DNA of 64,000 bases, from positions 5,491,501-5,555,500 of the forward strand of contig NZ_AYTM02000002.1 of NCBI RefSeq assembly GCF_000507185.2. The letters run 5' to 3'. Shown one piece after another: positions 18,644-30,700 of this stretch. The DNA is from Pseudomonas syringae KCTC 12500 (GTDB lineage Bacteria; Pseudomonadota; Gammaproteobacteria; Pseudomonadales; Pseudomonadaceae). Position 1 is the stretch's first letter. Every line of letters begins with the position of its first letter. The notes below the pieces were generated by a model, which was not told where the DNA came from, made no database searches, and saw only the letters and a program-made list of their open reading frames with translations. A program made the position numbers and the translations under genes.

Positions 18644-19705
18644 ATGAGTCTTCAAGCTAACACTGCGCCCGTTTTCGCTGACCAACGGCAAGCGGATGCG
18701 CCAAGCTGGCCCGACAAGGCCGCTGACCCCTCGGTGCGGTTGTCCCTGCTGGCGGCCGACATCAGTTTGCCGATAGTGGTCGAGCCAACCGTTGATGAAC
18801 TGGACCCGGCCCAGTGGGCCAGCGCGCGACGCGAGGCGATTGAGGCACTGCTGTGTCGTCACGGCGCAGTGTTGTTTCGCGGGTTTGACCTGCCTTCGGT
18901 CGCCGCCTTCGAAGCGTTTGCCGAGGCGCTGTCGCCTGGCCTGCACGGCACGTATGGCGACCTTCCGAAGAAGGAAGGCGGGCGTAATGTCTATCGCTCA
19001 ACGCCGTATCCCGAGCGCGAGATGATCCTTTATCACAACGAGAGTTCGCACCTGGAAAGCTGGCCACGCAAGCAATGGTTCTTCTGTGAGAAGCCATCGC
19101 AAGTGGGCGGGGCGACGCCGCTGGCGGACATTCGCCAAGTGCTCGCCTACCTGCCGAAAGAGGTGATCGAGCGTTTTGAAAGCAAAGGTCTGCTTTACAG
19201 CCGCACCTTCACGGCCGGTGTCGAGCCCAGTTGGGAATCGTTCTTCGGCACCTCCGAGCGCAGCGCTATCGAACAGCGTTGCCGCGAGCAGGGTACGGAC
19301 TTCGAATGGCTCGACGGCGACACCCTGCAGCTTCGCACCCTCTGCCCGGCAGTAATCAGCCATCCGTTCACCGGCGAGCGTGGTTTTTTCAATCAGGTGC
19401 AGTTGCATCACCCCTATTGCATGGGCGAGGAACTGCGCGAAGACCTGCTCGACATGTTTGGCCCCGACCGTCTGCCACGGATGGTCAGCTATGGCGACGG
19501 CTCAGCCATCGAAGACTCGGTGATGGCTTTGATCGGTGATGCCTACGAGGCGTGCGCGGTGCGCTTCGACTGGCGCAAGGGCGATGTCGTGATGCTTGAC
19601 AACATGCTCGTCGCCCATGCCCGTGACCCTTATGAAGAACCCCGGCTGATCGTCGTTGCCATGGGTGAAATGACCGCTCGGGGCGATGTCTGGCGACCGG
19701 CCTGA
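18644..19705 (+). CDS. syrP: SyrP-like TauD-family aspartyl hydroxylase
   Basis: The 353-aa protein of the TauD/TfdA Fe(II)/2OG dioxygenase family resembles SyrP, which hydroxylates carrier-bound Asp to 3-OH-Asp in syringomycin. The metal site is H131-N-E133 (YHNESSHL) with H325 (MLVAHARDPY), and R334 would hold 2-oxoglutarate. The HxE form is known in this branch and is not a defect. The start at 18644 follows AGGAG with 7-nt spacing; an in-frame upstream ATG at 18560 lies between the promoter box and this site and has no ribosome site. The mycin NRPS is the expected partner, but its Asp module is not visible. The gene is the first of a possible long operon. Confidence 0.92.
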   Translation: MSLQANTAPVFADQRQADAPSWPDKAADPSVRLSLLAADISLPIVVEPTVDELDPAQWASARREAIEALLCRHGAVLFRGFDLPSVAAFEAFAEALSPGLHGTYGDLPKKEGGRNVYRSTPYPEREMILYHNESSHLESWPRKQWFFCEKPSQVGGATPLADIRQVLAYLPKEVIERFESKGLLYSRTFTAGVEPSWESFFGTSERSAIEQRCREQGTDFEWLDGDTLQLRTLCPAVISHPFTGERGFFNQVQLHHPYCMGEELREDLLDMFGPDRLPRMVSYGDGSAIEDSVMALIGDAYEACAVRFDWRKGDVVMLDNMLVAHARDPYEEPRLIVVAMGEMTARGDVWRPA

Positions 19706-19785
19706 ATGATCGATATCCAGTGAAACCGCCAGGGCGTTCAACCACCGGCGCCCGCGCGGGCCAATGCATACAAGGACAGCAAGCA

Positions 19786-21486
19786 ATGAAAACCAAGCAA
19801 GAGAAGAAGACCAGACCGGGCTCGATAATGCGTCTGTTATGGAGCAGCCATCCCTGGCTGACGTTCTTTACGCTGCTGACGGGTCTGATCAGCGGCGTGG
19901 CTTCCATTGCCGTTGTCAATGTGATCAACCAGGCGATTCACGAGGAGACCTTTCAGCGTGAGTCGTTGTTCTGGTTCGTTGGCCTGAGCCTGGTTGCCCT
20001 GGTTTTCCGCAACGGTGCGGCGCTGTTTCCGGCCTACGCCAGCATGCGCATCATGACCCGTCTGCGCATTGCCCTGTGCCGCAAAATCCTTGGCACACCG
20101 CTTGAGGAAGTCGACCGCCGCGGTGCGCCGAATGTCCTGACGATGCTCACCAGCGATATTCCGCAACTCAACGCCACGCTGTTGATCATGCCAACGATCC
20201 TCGTGGAGTCGGCGGTATTTCTGTTTGGTATTGCCTATCTGGCTTACCTGTCCTGGGTGGTGTTCGCAATAACCATCGGGCTGATGGTGCTGGGAGTCGT
20301 ACTGTACCTGCTGTTTTTCGCGGGCGGCATCAAGTACACCCACAAGGTGCGCGACGAGTTCACCGCATTCAACGAATACACACACGCGCTTGTGTTCGGC
20401 CTCAAGGAACTGAAACTCAACGGTATTCGTCGCCGCTGGTTCAGTCGCTCGGCGATCCAGGAGTCTTCGGCCCGGGTCGCGAGGTACAACTACATCGAAC
20501 GGCTCTGGTACACCACCGCTGACAACGTTGGCCAGTTAACCCTGTCGCTGCTGATCGGTTGCCTGTTGTTCGCTGCTCCCATGTTCGCTGTAATCGATGC
20601 CAAGACCATGAGCGCCAGCGTGCTGGCGGTGCTGTACATCATGGGCCCGCTGGTAATGCTGGTCACCACCATGCCGATGCTGGCCCAGGGACGTATCGCC
20701 TGCACACGTCTGGCGGATTTCGGATTCTCCATCAACGAACCGCACCCGGAACCGGAAACCAGCGACGCCGACAATGTGCTGCTCCTCGATCACAAGAAGT
20801 CCTGGGGCAGGATCGAGCTGAAAAACGTCCACATGAACTACACGGACCCACTGAGCAATTCCGGGTTTTCCCTAGGGCCTATCGACCTGACAATCCAGTC
20901 CGGTGAGCTGATCTACATTGTCGGCGGCAACGGGTGTGGCAAAAGTACCCTGGCCAAAGTGCTATGCGGCCTGTACATCCCGAAAGAAGGTCAGCTACTG
21001 CTCGACGGTACGGCAATCACCGAAGACTCGCGCAGCCACTATCGCGACCTGTTCTCGGCAGTGTTCTCCGACTTCCATCTGTTCAACCGGCTGATAGGTC
21101 CTGACGAGAAAGAACTGGCCAGCACCGACCAGGCGCAGAAATACCTGTCGACTCTGGGCCTGGAAGACAAGGTCAAAATCGAAGGGCAGGGTTATTCAAC
21201 TACCAAAGCCTTGTCATACGGCCAGCAGAAACGCCTGGCCCTGGTTTGCGCCTATCTGGAAGACCGTCCGATTTACCTGCTGGACGAATGGGCCGCCGAC
21301 CAGGACCCGCCATTCAAGCGCTTCTTCTACGAGGAACTGCTGCCGGACCTCAAACGGCGCGGCAAGACCGTTCTGATCATCACTCACGACGACCAGTACT
21401 TCCAGCTGGCCGATCGCATCATCAAGTTGGTCGATGGTTGCATCGTCTCCGACGTGAAGTGCGCGGTGCAGGACAAGCGCGCCTGA
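19786..21486 (+). CDS. syrD: SyrD-like cyclic lipopeptide ABC exporter
   Basis: The 566-aa inner-membrane half-transporter has an N-terminal membrane domain (about residues 15-310) followed by an ATPase domain. The Walker A motif is GGNGCGKST (380-388), the signature LSYGQQ starts at 476, and the Walker B segment IYLLDE is at 496-501, followed by the H-loop ITHDD. This matches the SyrD/PvdE class that moves peptides from the cytoplasm to the periplasm, probably as a homodimer. The ATG at 19786 has AAGGA 9 nt upstream; a GTG at 19720 in the same frame lacks a ribosome site. It is the only ABC exporter visible, between the mycin tailoring genes and the peptin NRPSs, so it may serve either or both products. 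Confidence 0.92.
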   Translation: MKTKQEKKTRPGSIMRLLWSSHPWLTFFTLLTGLISGVASIAVVNVINQAIHEETFQRESLFWFVGLSLVALVFRNGAALFPAYASMRIMTRLRIALCRKILGTPLEEVDRRGAPNVLTMLTSDIPQLNATLLIMPTILVESAVFLFGIAYLAYLSWVVFAITIGLMVLGVVLYLLFFAGGIKYTHKVRDEFTAFNEYTHALVFGLKELKLNGIRRRWFSRSAIQESSARVARYNYIERLWYTTADNVGQLTLSLLIGCLLFAAPMFAVIDAKTMSASVLAVLYIMGPLVMLVTTMPMLAQGRIACTRLADFGFSINEPHPEPETSDADNVLLLDHKKSWGRIELKNVHMNYTDPLSNSGFSLGPIDLTIQSGELIYIVGGNGCGKSTLAKVLCGLYIPKEGQLLLDGTAITEDSRSHYRDLFSAVFSDFHLFNRLIGPDEKELASTDQAQKYLSTLGLEDKVKIEGQGYSTTKALSYGQQKRLALVCAYLEDRPIYLLDEWAADQDPPFKRFFYEELLPDLKRRGKTVLIITHDDQYFQLADRIIKLVDGCIVSDVKCAVQDKRA

Positions 21487-21624
21487 ACTGAAGCGCGGTC
21501 CAAATTTCCAGGGATGATCCTTCGCAAAACGGCATGAAGCGCGCTACTCCCTGGCCCCGAATCGACTATCGGCTGTCGCCGCCTCTTGCGTGCGACAAGG
21601 CCAACCCTTTGCGAGAAGAAATGT
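21487..21624 (+). other. Short gap between syrD-type gene and NRPS1
   Basis: The 138-nt gap has no copy of the TGTC-N12-GACA element and no convincing terminator. The ribosome site GAGAAG lies at 21612-21617. Read-through from the upstream genes into NRPS1 is therefore plausible. Confidence 0.5.
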
Positions 21625-24600
21625 ATGGCATTTGTCCTGACCGCTGCCCAACGCAATATCTGGCTGGACCAGATGACCCAGGGCGACTCGCCGCTATACA
21701 ACATCGGCGGCTACGTGGAGATCGACGGCCCCTTCGATTCCGGGATATTCCAGCGAGCCGTGGACCTGTTGATCGAGAAGCATGATGCACTGCGCATGGT
21801 CCTGCTCGAAGAGCGGGACGAGGAAGGCGTGCCGATGCAGACCTTCGCCACGAGCATGCCGATGCTTGTGACACCGTTTGACCTGCAAGGGCGGGACGAC
21901 CCGCGTCAGGCAGCCGAACACTGGATGCAGGCTCAGCTTGAACAACCGTTCAAGCTGGAAGGTGGACCACTGTTCCGAGTACATTTGCTCAAGCTCGAAG
22001 CACAGCGTTTCTACTTCGTGATTCATGCTCACCACATTGCACTCGATGGCTGGGGCATCGATCGGCTCTGTGCGTCCGTCAGTGAGCTTTACAACGTATT
22101 GCACGATCAACGCGTGCCCGAGCTGGCGGCGCCGTCCTATATCGATTTCATCGAGGACGACCGCCAGTATCGCAAGTCGCCACGCTTTGCTCTCGATCAG
22201 GCCTATTGGCTGGACAAATACCGCGACATCCCCGATCCATTGCTGGCGCCACGTCACCAGGCTCGGATTCAGTACCCGGCGACGAGCCGCAGCGGCCACC
22301 TCAGCTACGGCATGGACCGTGGCCTGGAGCAGCAGGTCGAGGAGCTGGCCCTGCGACTGAACGCCTCGTCGTTCCACGTTCATCTGGCAGTGCTGTACGT
22401 GTACTTCACCCGCGCCTTTCAGCGTGATGAACTGGTCATCGGCTTGCCGATTCTCAACCGTTCCACTGCCAGCTACAAAAAGACCCTGGGGCTTTTTACC
22501 CAACTCAGTTCAGTGCGTCTGAAATTCAGTCCCGACCTGCCATTCGCTGAACTGGTCCAGGGCATCTGTCGGGCAGTCAAGCAGGATTACCGCCACCAGC
22601 GGTTTCCGGTCAGCGACCTTAACAGCTTGCTGGAATTGCGCCGTGCCGAGCGTACGCAATTGTTCGACCTGACGTTTTCTTATGAGCGCCAAAACCAACT
22701 GCTTCGCTTCGGTCAGGCAAGCGCCCGCGCCTTCAAGTGTTCAAACAACCACGAGCAGACACCGCTGGCCATCCACCTGCGCAGCAACGCTTGCGACAAT
22801 GAATCGCGGCTGCACTACATCTACAACGAGGCCTATTTTCAGCACGACGAGATCGTCCCGCTTGCCGAGCGCTTGCAGCAAGTCACGGAGCAGGGGCTGG
22901 CGAACGAACAACTGCCGGTGCATGAGTTCTCGCTGATCAGCAAGACCGACGCCTTGCAGATTCGGACGTGGAATGCCGGTCAGCCACATTCCGCCGAGTA
23001 CCTGACGATCCACCAGCAGTTTGAAGCCCGCGCCGCAGAGCGACCAGACGCCGTCGCGCTGATGTTCGAAGGGCAGACCCTGAGCTACGGTGAACTCAAC
23101 GCGCGTGCCAACCAGGTCGCGCATCGTTTGCTGGCACAGGGTGTACGCCCGGACGATCGCGTGGCGATCTGCGTCGAACGCGGCCCGGCAATGATTATCG
23201 GCTTGCTGGGGATCCTCAAGTCCGGCGCCGGTTACGTGCCGCTGGACCCTGCTTACCCGCTTGAGCGTCTGGCCTACACACTCGGCGACAGTGCGCCGGT
23301 AGCATTGTTGAGCCAGCAATCAGTACAACAGGCGTTGCCGGTGTCGGATGTACCGCTGATCTATCTCGACGATGTCGACTTGCAGGATGAACGAGCCTGC
23401 AATCCGCAAGTAACGGTCAAACCCAGCGACCTTGCCTACGTCATCTACACCTCCGGCTCCACCGGCCTGCCCAAGGGTGTGATGGTCGAGCATCGCAACG
23501 TTGCACGACTGTTCTCGGCCACCCGGGACTGGTTCGGTTTCAATGAACAGGATATTTGGGCGCTGTTCCACTCGTTTGCCTTCGACTTCTCAGTCTGGGA
23601 AATCTGGGGCGCGCTGCTGCACGGCGGACGTCTGCTGATCGTGCCGCAACTGGTCAGCCGTTCGCCTGAAGACTTCCACGACCTGCTGTGCAGTGCAGGT
23701 GTTACGGTGCTCAACCAGACGCCGAGTGCGTTTCGCCAACTGATTGCGGCCCAGGGAGAGAAGGAGCAGGCACATTCGCTGCGCCAGGTAATTTTCGGCG
23801 GTGAAGCACTGGATACGGCGATGCTCAAGCCGTGGTACGCCCGCAGCGTGAACGCTGACACGCAGCTGGTAAATATGTACGGCATCACCGAAACCACGGT
23901 GCACGTTACCTACTACCCCTTGCAGCCTGAAGACGCGCAGCGTGTCGGCGCCAGCCCGATTGGCAAGCGCATTCCCGACCTGCAACTTCATCTGCTCGAT
24001 GCCTATGGCCATCCGCTGCCGCCGGGTGCGGTGGGCGAGTTGTACGTCGGCGGGGCAGGCGTGGCCCGTGGCTACCTCAATCGCGATGAATTGAACGCGA
24101 CGCGCTTTCTCGATGATCCATTTGCTTCGGAACCGGGCGCGCGGATGTACCGCTCTGGCGATCTGGGTCGCTGGTTGCCGGACGGCAGCCTGGAATACCT
24201 GGGCCGCAACGACGAGCAGGTAAAGATTCGCGGTTTCCGTATCGAGCTGGGCGAGATCGAAGCTCAATTGAGCGCCTGCCAAGGCGTGCGCGAAGCTGTG
24301 GTCGTGGTGCGTGAAGACGAACCGGGCGACAAGCGTCTGGTGGCGTATGTCATCGGCACAGCAGACCTGGAACCCGACGCTACCTATTTGCGTGAACAGC
24401 TGCGCCTGTCGCTCGCCGAGCACATGCTGCCAAGCGCTTTTGTCAGTCTGGAGGCATTCCCGCTGACCGCCAATGGCAAGCTCGACCGCAAGGCACTGCC
24501 GCTGCCCTCAGCCGAAGCTTATGCCCGGCGTCAATACGAGGCACCACAAGGCCTGACGGAAATCCGCCTGGCCGGGTTGTGGACCGAGTTGCTGGGCGTC

Positions 24601-24792
24601 GAGCAGGTAGGCCGTCATGACCAGTTCTTCGAGCTGGGTGGACATTCGATGCTGGCGGTGAAACTGATCGAACGCATGCGCGATATCGGTCTGAATGCCG
24701 ACGTGCGCGTACTGTTCGGCCAACCAACCCTGGCCTCGCTGGCGGCGGCCAGCGGCAAGGTCACAGAGGTGCAGGCGCCCACCAATAAGATT
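21625..24792 (+). other. NRPS1 module 1: Cstart-A(Thr)-T
   Basis: The pocket residues DFWNIGMVHK come from [24 protein letters not shown] and NMYGITETTVH and indicate Thr. The expected product residue is 2,3-dehydrobutyrine (Dhb) as in related peptins. The carrier Ser codon is at 24646. Boundaries are approximate. Confidence 0.85.
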
Positions 24793-27700
24793 CCCGCCTA
24801 TTGCCGGCACATTACCCCGGACATGCTGCCTTTGGCCGCGCTCACCCAGGCCCAGATCGACCGGGTGGTCGCCAGCGTGCCGGGCGGTGTGAGTAATGTG
24901 CAGGATATCTATGGGCTTGTGCCGTTGCAGGAAGGCATCCTCTACCACCATTTGGCGAATGAGGAGGGTGATCCATACCTGTTGCAGGCCTTGTTGCGGG
25001 TCGATAGCTTCGAGCAGTTGCTGGACTTTACGGAAGCCTTGCAGCAAGTCATCGATCGTCACGACATTCTGCGCACGGCTGTGGCCTGGGAAGAACTCGA
25101 CGAGCCGGTGCAGGTGGTCTGGCGTCAGGCACGGCTGCGGGTCGAGGCGTTTTTACCGCACCCGGATCAAGGGGATGTTGCGGCCCAGTTGCAGGCACAG
25201 TTCGATCCACGGCGGATACGTATGGACCTGCATCAGGCCCCGATGATGCGCCTGCACTACGCCGAAGATCCCGTCGACCAAAGCTGGGTTGCGGTGCTGC
25301 TGTTCCATCACCTGATCGACGACGCCACATCGCTGGCCTTGCTGGGCGCAGAGATCGAGGCGTTCAGACAGGGGCGCGGCGACCATCTGCCAGCGTCGGT
25401 GCCGTATCGCAATCATGTGGCTCAGGCGCGACTGAGCGTGAACCGCGAGGAGTATGAGGCGTTTTTCCGCGACATGCTCGCAGATGTTGACGAGCCGACC
25501 CTGCCGTTTGGCCTGCAAGACGTGCAAGGCGACGGCAGCGGAGTCGACGAAGCGCTATTGCCGGTTGAGCCGAAACTGGCCGGACGTCTGCGCGCCCATG
25601 CGCGGCGCCTGGGCGTCAGTAATGCCAGCCTGCATCACCTCGCCTGGGCCCAGGTGGTCGGGCGCCTGTCGGGGCGTCAGGACGTGGTGTTCGGTACCGT
25701 GTTGATGGGCCGCCTGCTCAGTGGTCAAGGCGCCGAGCGGGCCCTGGGCATGTTTATCAATACCTTGCCATTGCGCGTCGCTGCCGGAGAGCAGGGCATC
25801 GAGGCTGCAGTGCGCACCACCCACGCCCGGTTGGCGGCGTTGGTCAGTCATGAGCATGCACCGTTGTCACTGGCCCAGGGATGCAGCGGCGTAGCAGCAC
25901 CGACACCGTTATTCAGTGCGCTGATGAACTACCGCCATGTCGCGGTCGGCGCCCAGACACCCCAAGAGGCTGGGCAGACCAGACTCTGGGGCGGTGTCGA
26001 GGTACTCGGTGGTGAAGAACGCACCAACTACCCACTGTCGTTATCGGTGGACGACCTCGGCGACTCCTTCGGCCTGACCGTTCAGGCGGTGGCCGGAATC
26101 GATGCCCGGCGCATCTGCGGTTACATGCACACGGTGCTGGAACAACTGGCCGACGCGCTGGACAACCGGCCCGATGCTGCCTTGCACAGCCTCGACTGGC
26201 TGCCCGCGCACGAGCGTCGCCAATTGCTGGAAGACTTCAACGCGTTCGATAGCGCCTACCCGCAAGACCTTTTGCTGCACCAGCTGTTCGAGGCCCAGGC
26301 GGCTGCACAGCCCGATTCGGTGGCGGTCACCTACGAAGGCCAGCGCCTGAGTTACGCCGAGCTCAATCAGTGGGCCAACCAGATTGCCCATCGGTTGATC
26401 GCTGCAGGCGTTGGCGCTGATGACCGCGTAGCGATCTGTGTGGAACGCAGTCTGGAAATGATCGCCGGCCTGGTGGGCATTCTCAAGGCCGGCGCAGGCT
26501 ACGTGCCACTCGACCCTTCTTACCCTGAAGAACGCCTGGCCTACATGCTTGAGGACAGCGCACCGAAAATACTGCTGACCCAACGTGGTTTGCGCGAGCG
26601 CTTTGCGCAGGCCGCCATGCCGGTGTTGCTGCTGGAAGCTGACGCCCGCGCCGAGAGCGGTATCGACCGCGCGTCGGCAACCAACCCGCAGCTCGCAGGG
26701 CTTGGCGCGCAGCACCTGGCGTACCTGATCTACACCTCGGGCTCTACCGGTCAGCCAAAAGGCGTGGCCATGCCCCATGCACCGCTGGTCAACCTGATGC
26801 ATTGGCAGATTGCCCAGGCTGTCGAGGACCGTCGCCCGAAGCAGCGTACCTTGCAGTTCGCGGCGCTGGGTTTTGATGTGGCCTTTCAGGAAATCTTCAG
26901 CACTTTGTGCGCAGGTGGCGAGCTGTCGCTGATCCACGCTGATACTCGTCTGAATTTCCGCCGCCTGTTCGAGCATATCTGCGAGCAGCGTATCGAACGC
27001 CTGTACATGCCGTGTATTGCCCTGCAGGCATTGGCCGAAGCCGTGGTTGACGAGCCTGAACAGCCTGAGTGCCTGTTGCAGGACGTGATCACTGCGGGTG
27101 AACAACTGCGAATCACCGAACCGATGCGGCAGTTATTCGCCCGTCTGAGCGATGCCCGCCTGCATAATCACTATGGCCCAACCGAGTCCCACGTGGTCAC
27201 GGCGCTGACTCTCGATGGCGATCCACAGGCCTGGCCGACCTTGCCGAGCATCGGCCAGCCGGTGGCCAATACACGCATCTACCTGCTCGACGAACACATG
27301 CGCCCGGTGCCGGTGGGCGTCGCGGGTGAACTGTACATCGGTGGCGCATCTGTCGCCCGTGGCTACCTGAACCGCCATGACCTGAGCGCCGAACGCTTTA
27401 TCGCTGATCCGTTTGCGAGCAACGATGTCGGCAACCCACACGCGCGCCTGTATAAGACCGGCGACCTTGCCTGCTGGCAGGCGGACGGCAGGATTGTTTA
27501 CCTGGGCCGTAACGACGATCAGATCAAGGTGCGTGGCTTTCGTATCGAACTGGGGGAAATCGAGGCACGCCTTGGTCAATATCCAGGCCTGCGCGATACG
27601 GCAGTGCTGGCCCGCGAAGACGTTCCAGGTGAAAAGCGCCTGGTGGCGTATTTCAGCGTGCAGGCCGGCCAGGTTGTGCCCCAGGCCGACCAGATGCGCC

Positions 27701-30700
27701 TGCACTTACAGGCTCTGCTGCCTGACTACATGATCCCGGCGGCCTATGTACACCTGGAAAAACTGCCGGTGTCGCCCAATGGCAAACTGGATCGTCGCGC
27801 GTTGCCGCAGCCCTCTGCCGATGCCTTCGTCAGTCGCGACTATCAGGCGCCACTCGGCGATACCGAAACCACGCTGGCCGCGCTCTGGTGCGAAGTACTG
27901 AGTGTGGAGCGGGTCGGTCGGCAGGACCATTTCTTCGAACTGGGCGGTCATTCACTGCTCGCGGTGAAGCTGATTGAGCGTATGCGTCAGGCTGGCCTGA
28001 GCGCCGATGTGCGCGTCCTGTTCGGCCAGCCGACCCTTGCCGCACTCGCGGCGGCGGTGGGCGGCGGCATCGAGATCGAAGTGCCCGCCAATGGCATTCC
28101 CGAGGGCTGCACACACATCACACCGGACATGCTGACCCTCACTACGCTGGACCAGGCGAGTATCGAGCGCATCGCCGCCGGCGTTCCCGGTGGCGCGGCG
28201 AACGTGCAGGACATCTACCCGCTGGCGCCGTTGCAGGAAGGCATTCTTTACCATCATATTGCGGCCGAAAAAGGCGACCCGTATCTGCTGCAAGCGACCT
28301 TCGCCCTGCATAAACCGGCGCACGTACGACGTTTTGCCGAAGGCTTGCAGGCGATGATGGATCGCCATGACATCCTGCGCACGGCGCTGGTCTGGGAAGA
28401 TCTGGAGCACCCGCTGCAAGTCGCTCTGCGCCGGGTCGAGTTGTCGATGGAGCAGATCACCCTGGCCCCGGACGGCGGCGATATCGTCGCTGAGCTGCAA
28501 CGCCGCTTTGATCCACGCGAGTGCCGCCTCGATCTCAGGCAGGCCCCGCTGATTCACCTGGCCTTTGCCGAGGACTCGGAGAACCAGCGCTGGGTAGCAA
28601 TCCTGCTGTTCCACCACATTGCCCTCGACCACACCGCGCTGGACGTGATGAGCGCAGAAATGCTCGCCCACTTGCAAGGCACTGCGGCGCAACTGCCGCC
28701 GGCGATGCCTTACCGGAATTACGTGGGTCAGGCCCGTCTGGGCGTGAGTCGCGAGCAACACGAAGCGTTTTTCCGCGAGATGCTCGGTGATGTCGATGAA
28801 CCGACGCTGCCGTTCGGCCTGCTTGAGGTGCAGGGTGACGGGCAGGGCGTCAAGGAGGTTCGCCATGATCTTCCGGCTGATCTGTGTCAACGTCTACGCA
28901 CTCAGGCTCGGCAACTGGGGGTGAGCGCAGCAAGCCTGCACCACCTGGCCTGGGCAAGAGTGCTGGGCGCCGCCAGTGGACGTGAAGACGTGGTCTTCGG
29001 CACCGTGTTGCTGGGACGTATGCAAGGCGGCCTGGGCGCCGACCGCGCGCTGGGGATGTTCATCAATACCTTGCCGCTGCGGGTCGATGTCGGTACCGGC
29101 GGCGTACGTCAGGCCGTGCGCCTGACCCATAATCGTTTGACTGCATTACTCGGCCACGAACATGCACCATTGGTGCTGGCTCAACGTTGCAGCGCGGTTT
29201 GCGCAACGTCGCCGCTGTTCAGCGCGCTGCTCAACTACCGCCATAGCCCGGCGCGCGAAGCAAGCGGTGGCGAGCGGTGGGCGGATGCTCAGGTGCTCGG
29301 CGTCCGCGAACGGACCAACTACCCGTTGAGTCTGTCGGTGGACGATCAAGGCGAAGGCTTCCTGTTGAGCGTGCAGGTGGCAACTGGTTTCGATGGCCAG
29401 CGGGTCTGCGATTACATGCAGACCGCCTTGATTCACTTGGTCGAAGCCCTTGAATCCGCCCCGGATTCAGCCGTTTGCGGCCTGCCGGTGGTGCCGGAAA
29501 CCGAGCGGCAACAACTGCTGTTGGCGTTCAACGACACCGCGCAGGACTACCCACGGCTGCAGACCGTGCACGCCATGATCGAAGCCCGGGCGGCCAGCAC
29601 ACCTGAAGGTGTGGCAGCCCAGGTGGGCGAACAGTGCCTGCACTACGGCGAGTTGAACCATCGCGCCAACGCACTGGCCCATCACCTGATCAGTCTCGGC
29701 GTAGGTATCGATGATCGCGTGGCGGTCATGGCCCGTCGTGGTCTGGACACGCTGGTGGCCATGCTCGCCGTGCTCAAGGCCGGCGCCGGCTACGTCCCGG
29801 TTGATCCGTCGCACCCTGACGAGCGCATTGCCTATCTGCTGACCGACAGCGCACCCAAAGTAGTGCTGACCCAGCAGGCCCTGATGAGCCGTGTGCCGGA
29901 AACGGCTGCACCGGTCATCGCCTTCGACCGGCCTGAATGGCCGCAACGCCTGGAAAACCCGCAGGTGGCCGGGCTCAACGCCACGCATCTGGCTTACGTG
30001 ATCTACACCTCCGGCTCTACAGGTCAGCCAAAGGGCGTGATGGTCGAGCACCGCACTCTCGGCAATCTGATCGACTGGCATTGCCAGACCTTCGATCTCC
30101 AAGCTGGCAGTCATACCGCCAGCGTCGCCGGCTTCGGCTTTGACGCCATGGCCTGGGAAGTCTGGCCCGCGCTGTGTGCCGGGGCAACCCTGCACCTGCC
30201 TCCTGCGGAGGTGAGCAATGAACACATCGATGCGCTGCTTGATTGGTGGGTTGCCCAGCCGCTGCAGGTGGCCTTCCTGCCAACACCGGTCGCCGAGTAC
30301 GCCTTCAGCCGCAATTTGTCTCACCCCACCTTGCGCACGCTGTTGATCGGTGGCGACCGCTTGCGCCAGTTCCAGCGCGATCCGGGTTTTGCCGTCATCA
30401 ACAACTACGGCCCGACCGAGGCCACGGTGGTTGCCACCTCCGGGCGTTTGCTACCCGACGGCAGCCTCGACATCGGCACACCGATTGCCAACACCCGCGT
30501 GTACCTGCTCGACGAGCATCAACAACTGGTGCCGCTGGGCGTGGCGGGCGAGCTGTACGTCGCCGGGGAAGGCGTGGCGCGGGGCTATCTGAATCGGCCG
30601 GAGATGACCGCCGAGCGTTTCCTGCGTGATCCGTTCCACGCCGGCGCCGACGCACGGATGTACCGCACCGGCGACCTGGCACGCTGGAATGCCGATGGCA

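Noticed and set aside
19720..19785. GTG start extending the ABC transporter by 22 residues, and a GCCCGCGCGGGC palindrome at 19750-19761
   Set aside because: The extension has no ribosome site and no family match. The palindrome is short, GC-rich and without a T tract, so I did not call it a terminator.
21508..21554. Inverted repeat CCAGGGA/TCCCTGG upstream of NRPS1
   Set aside because: The arms are 33 nt apart and no T tract follows. It is too weak to call a terminator or operator.
21574..21597. TGTCGC and GCGACA separated by 12 nt just before NRPS1
   Set aside because: It looks like a regulon box but the TGTC-GACA spacing is 16, not 12, and the TTCCC core and trailing GAC are missing. It probably arises by chance.
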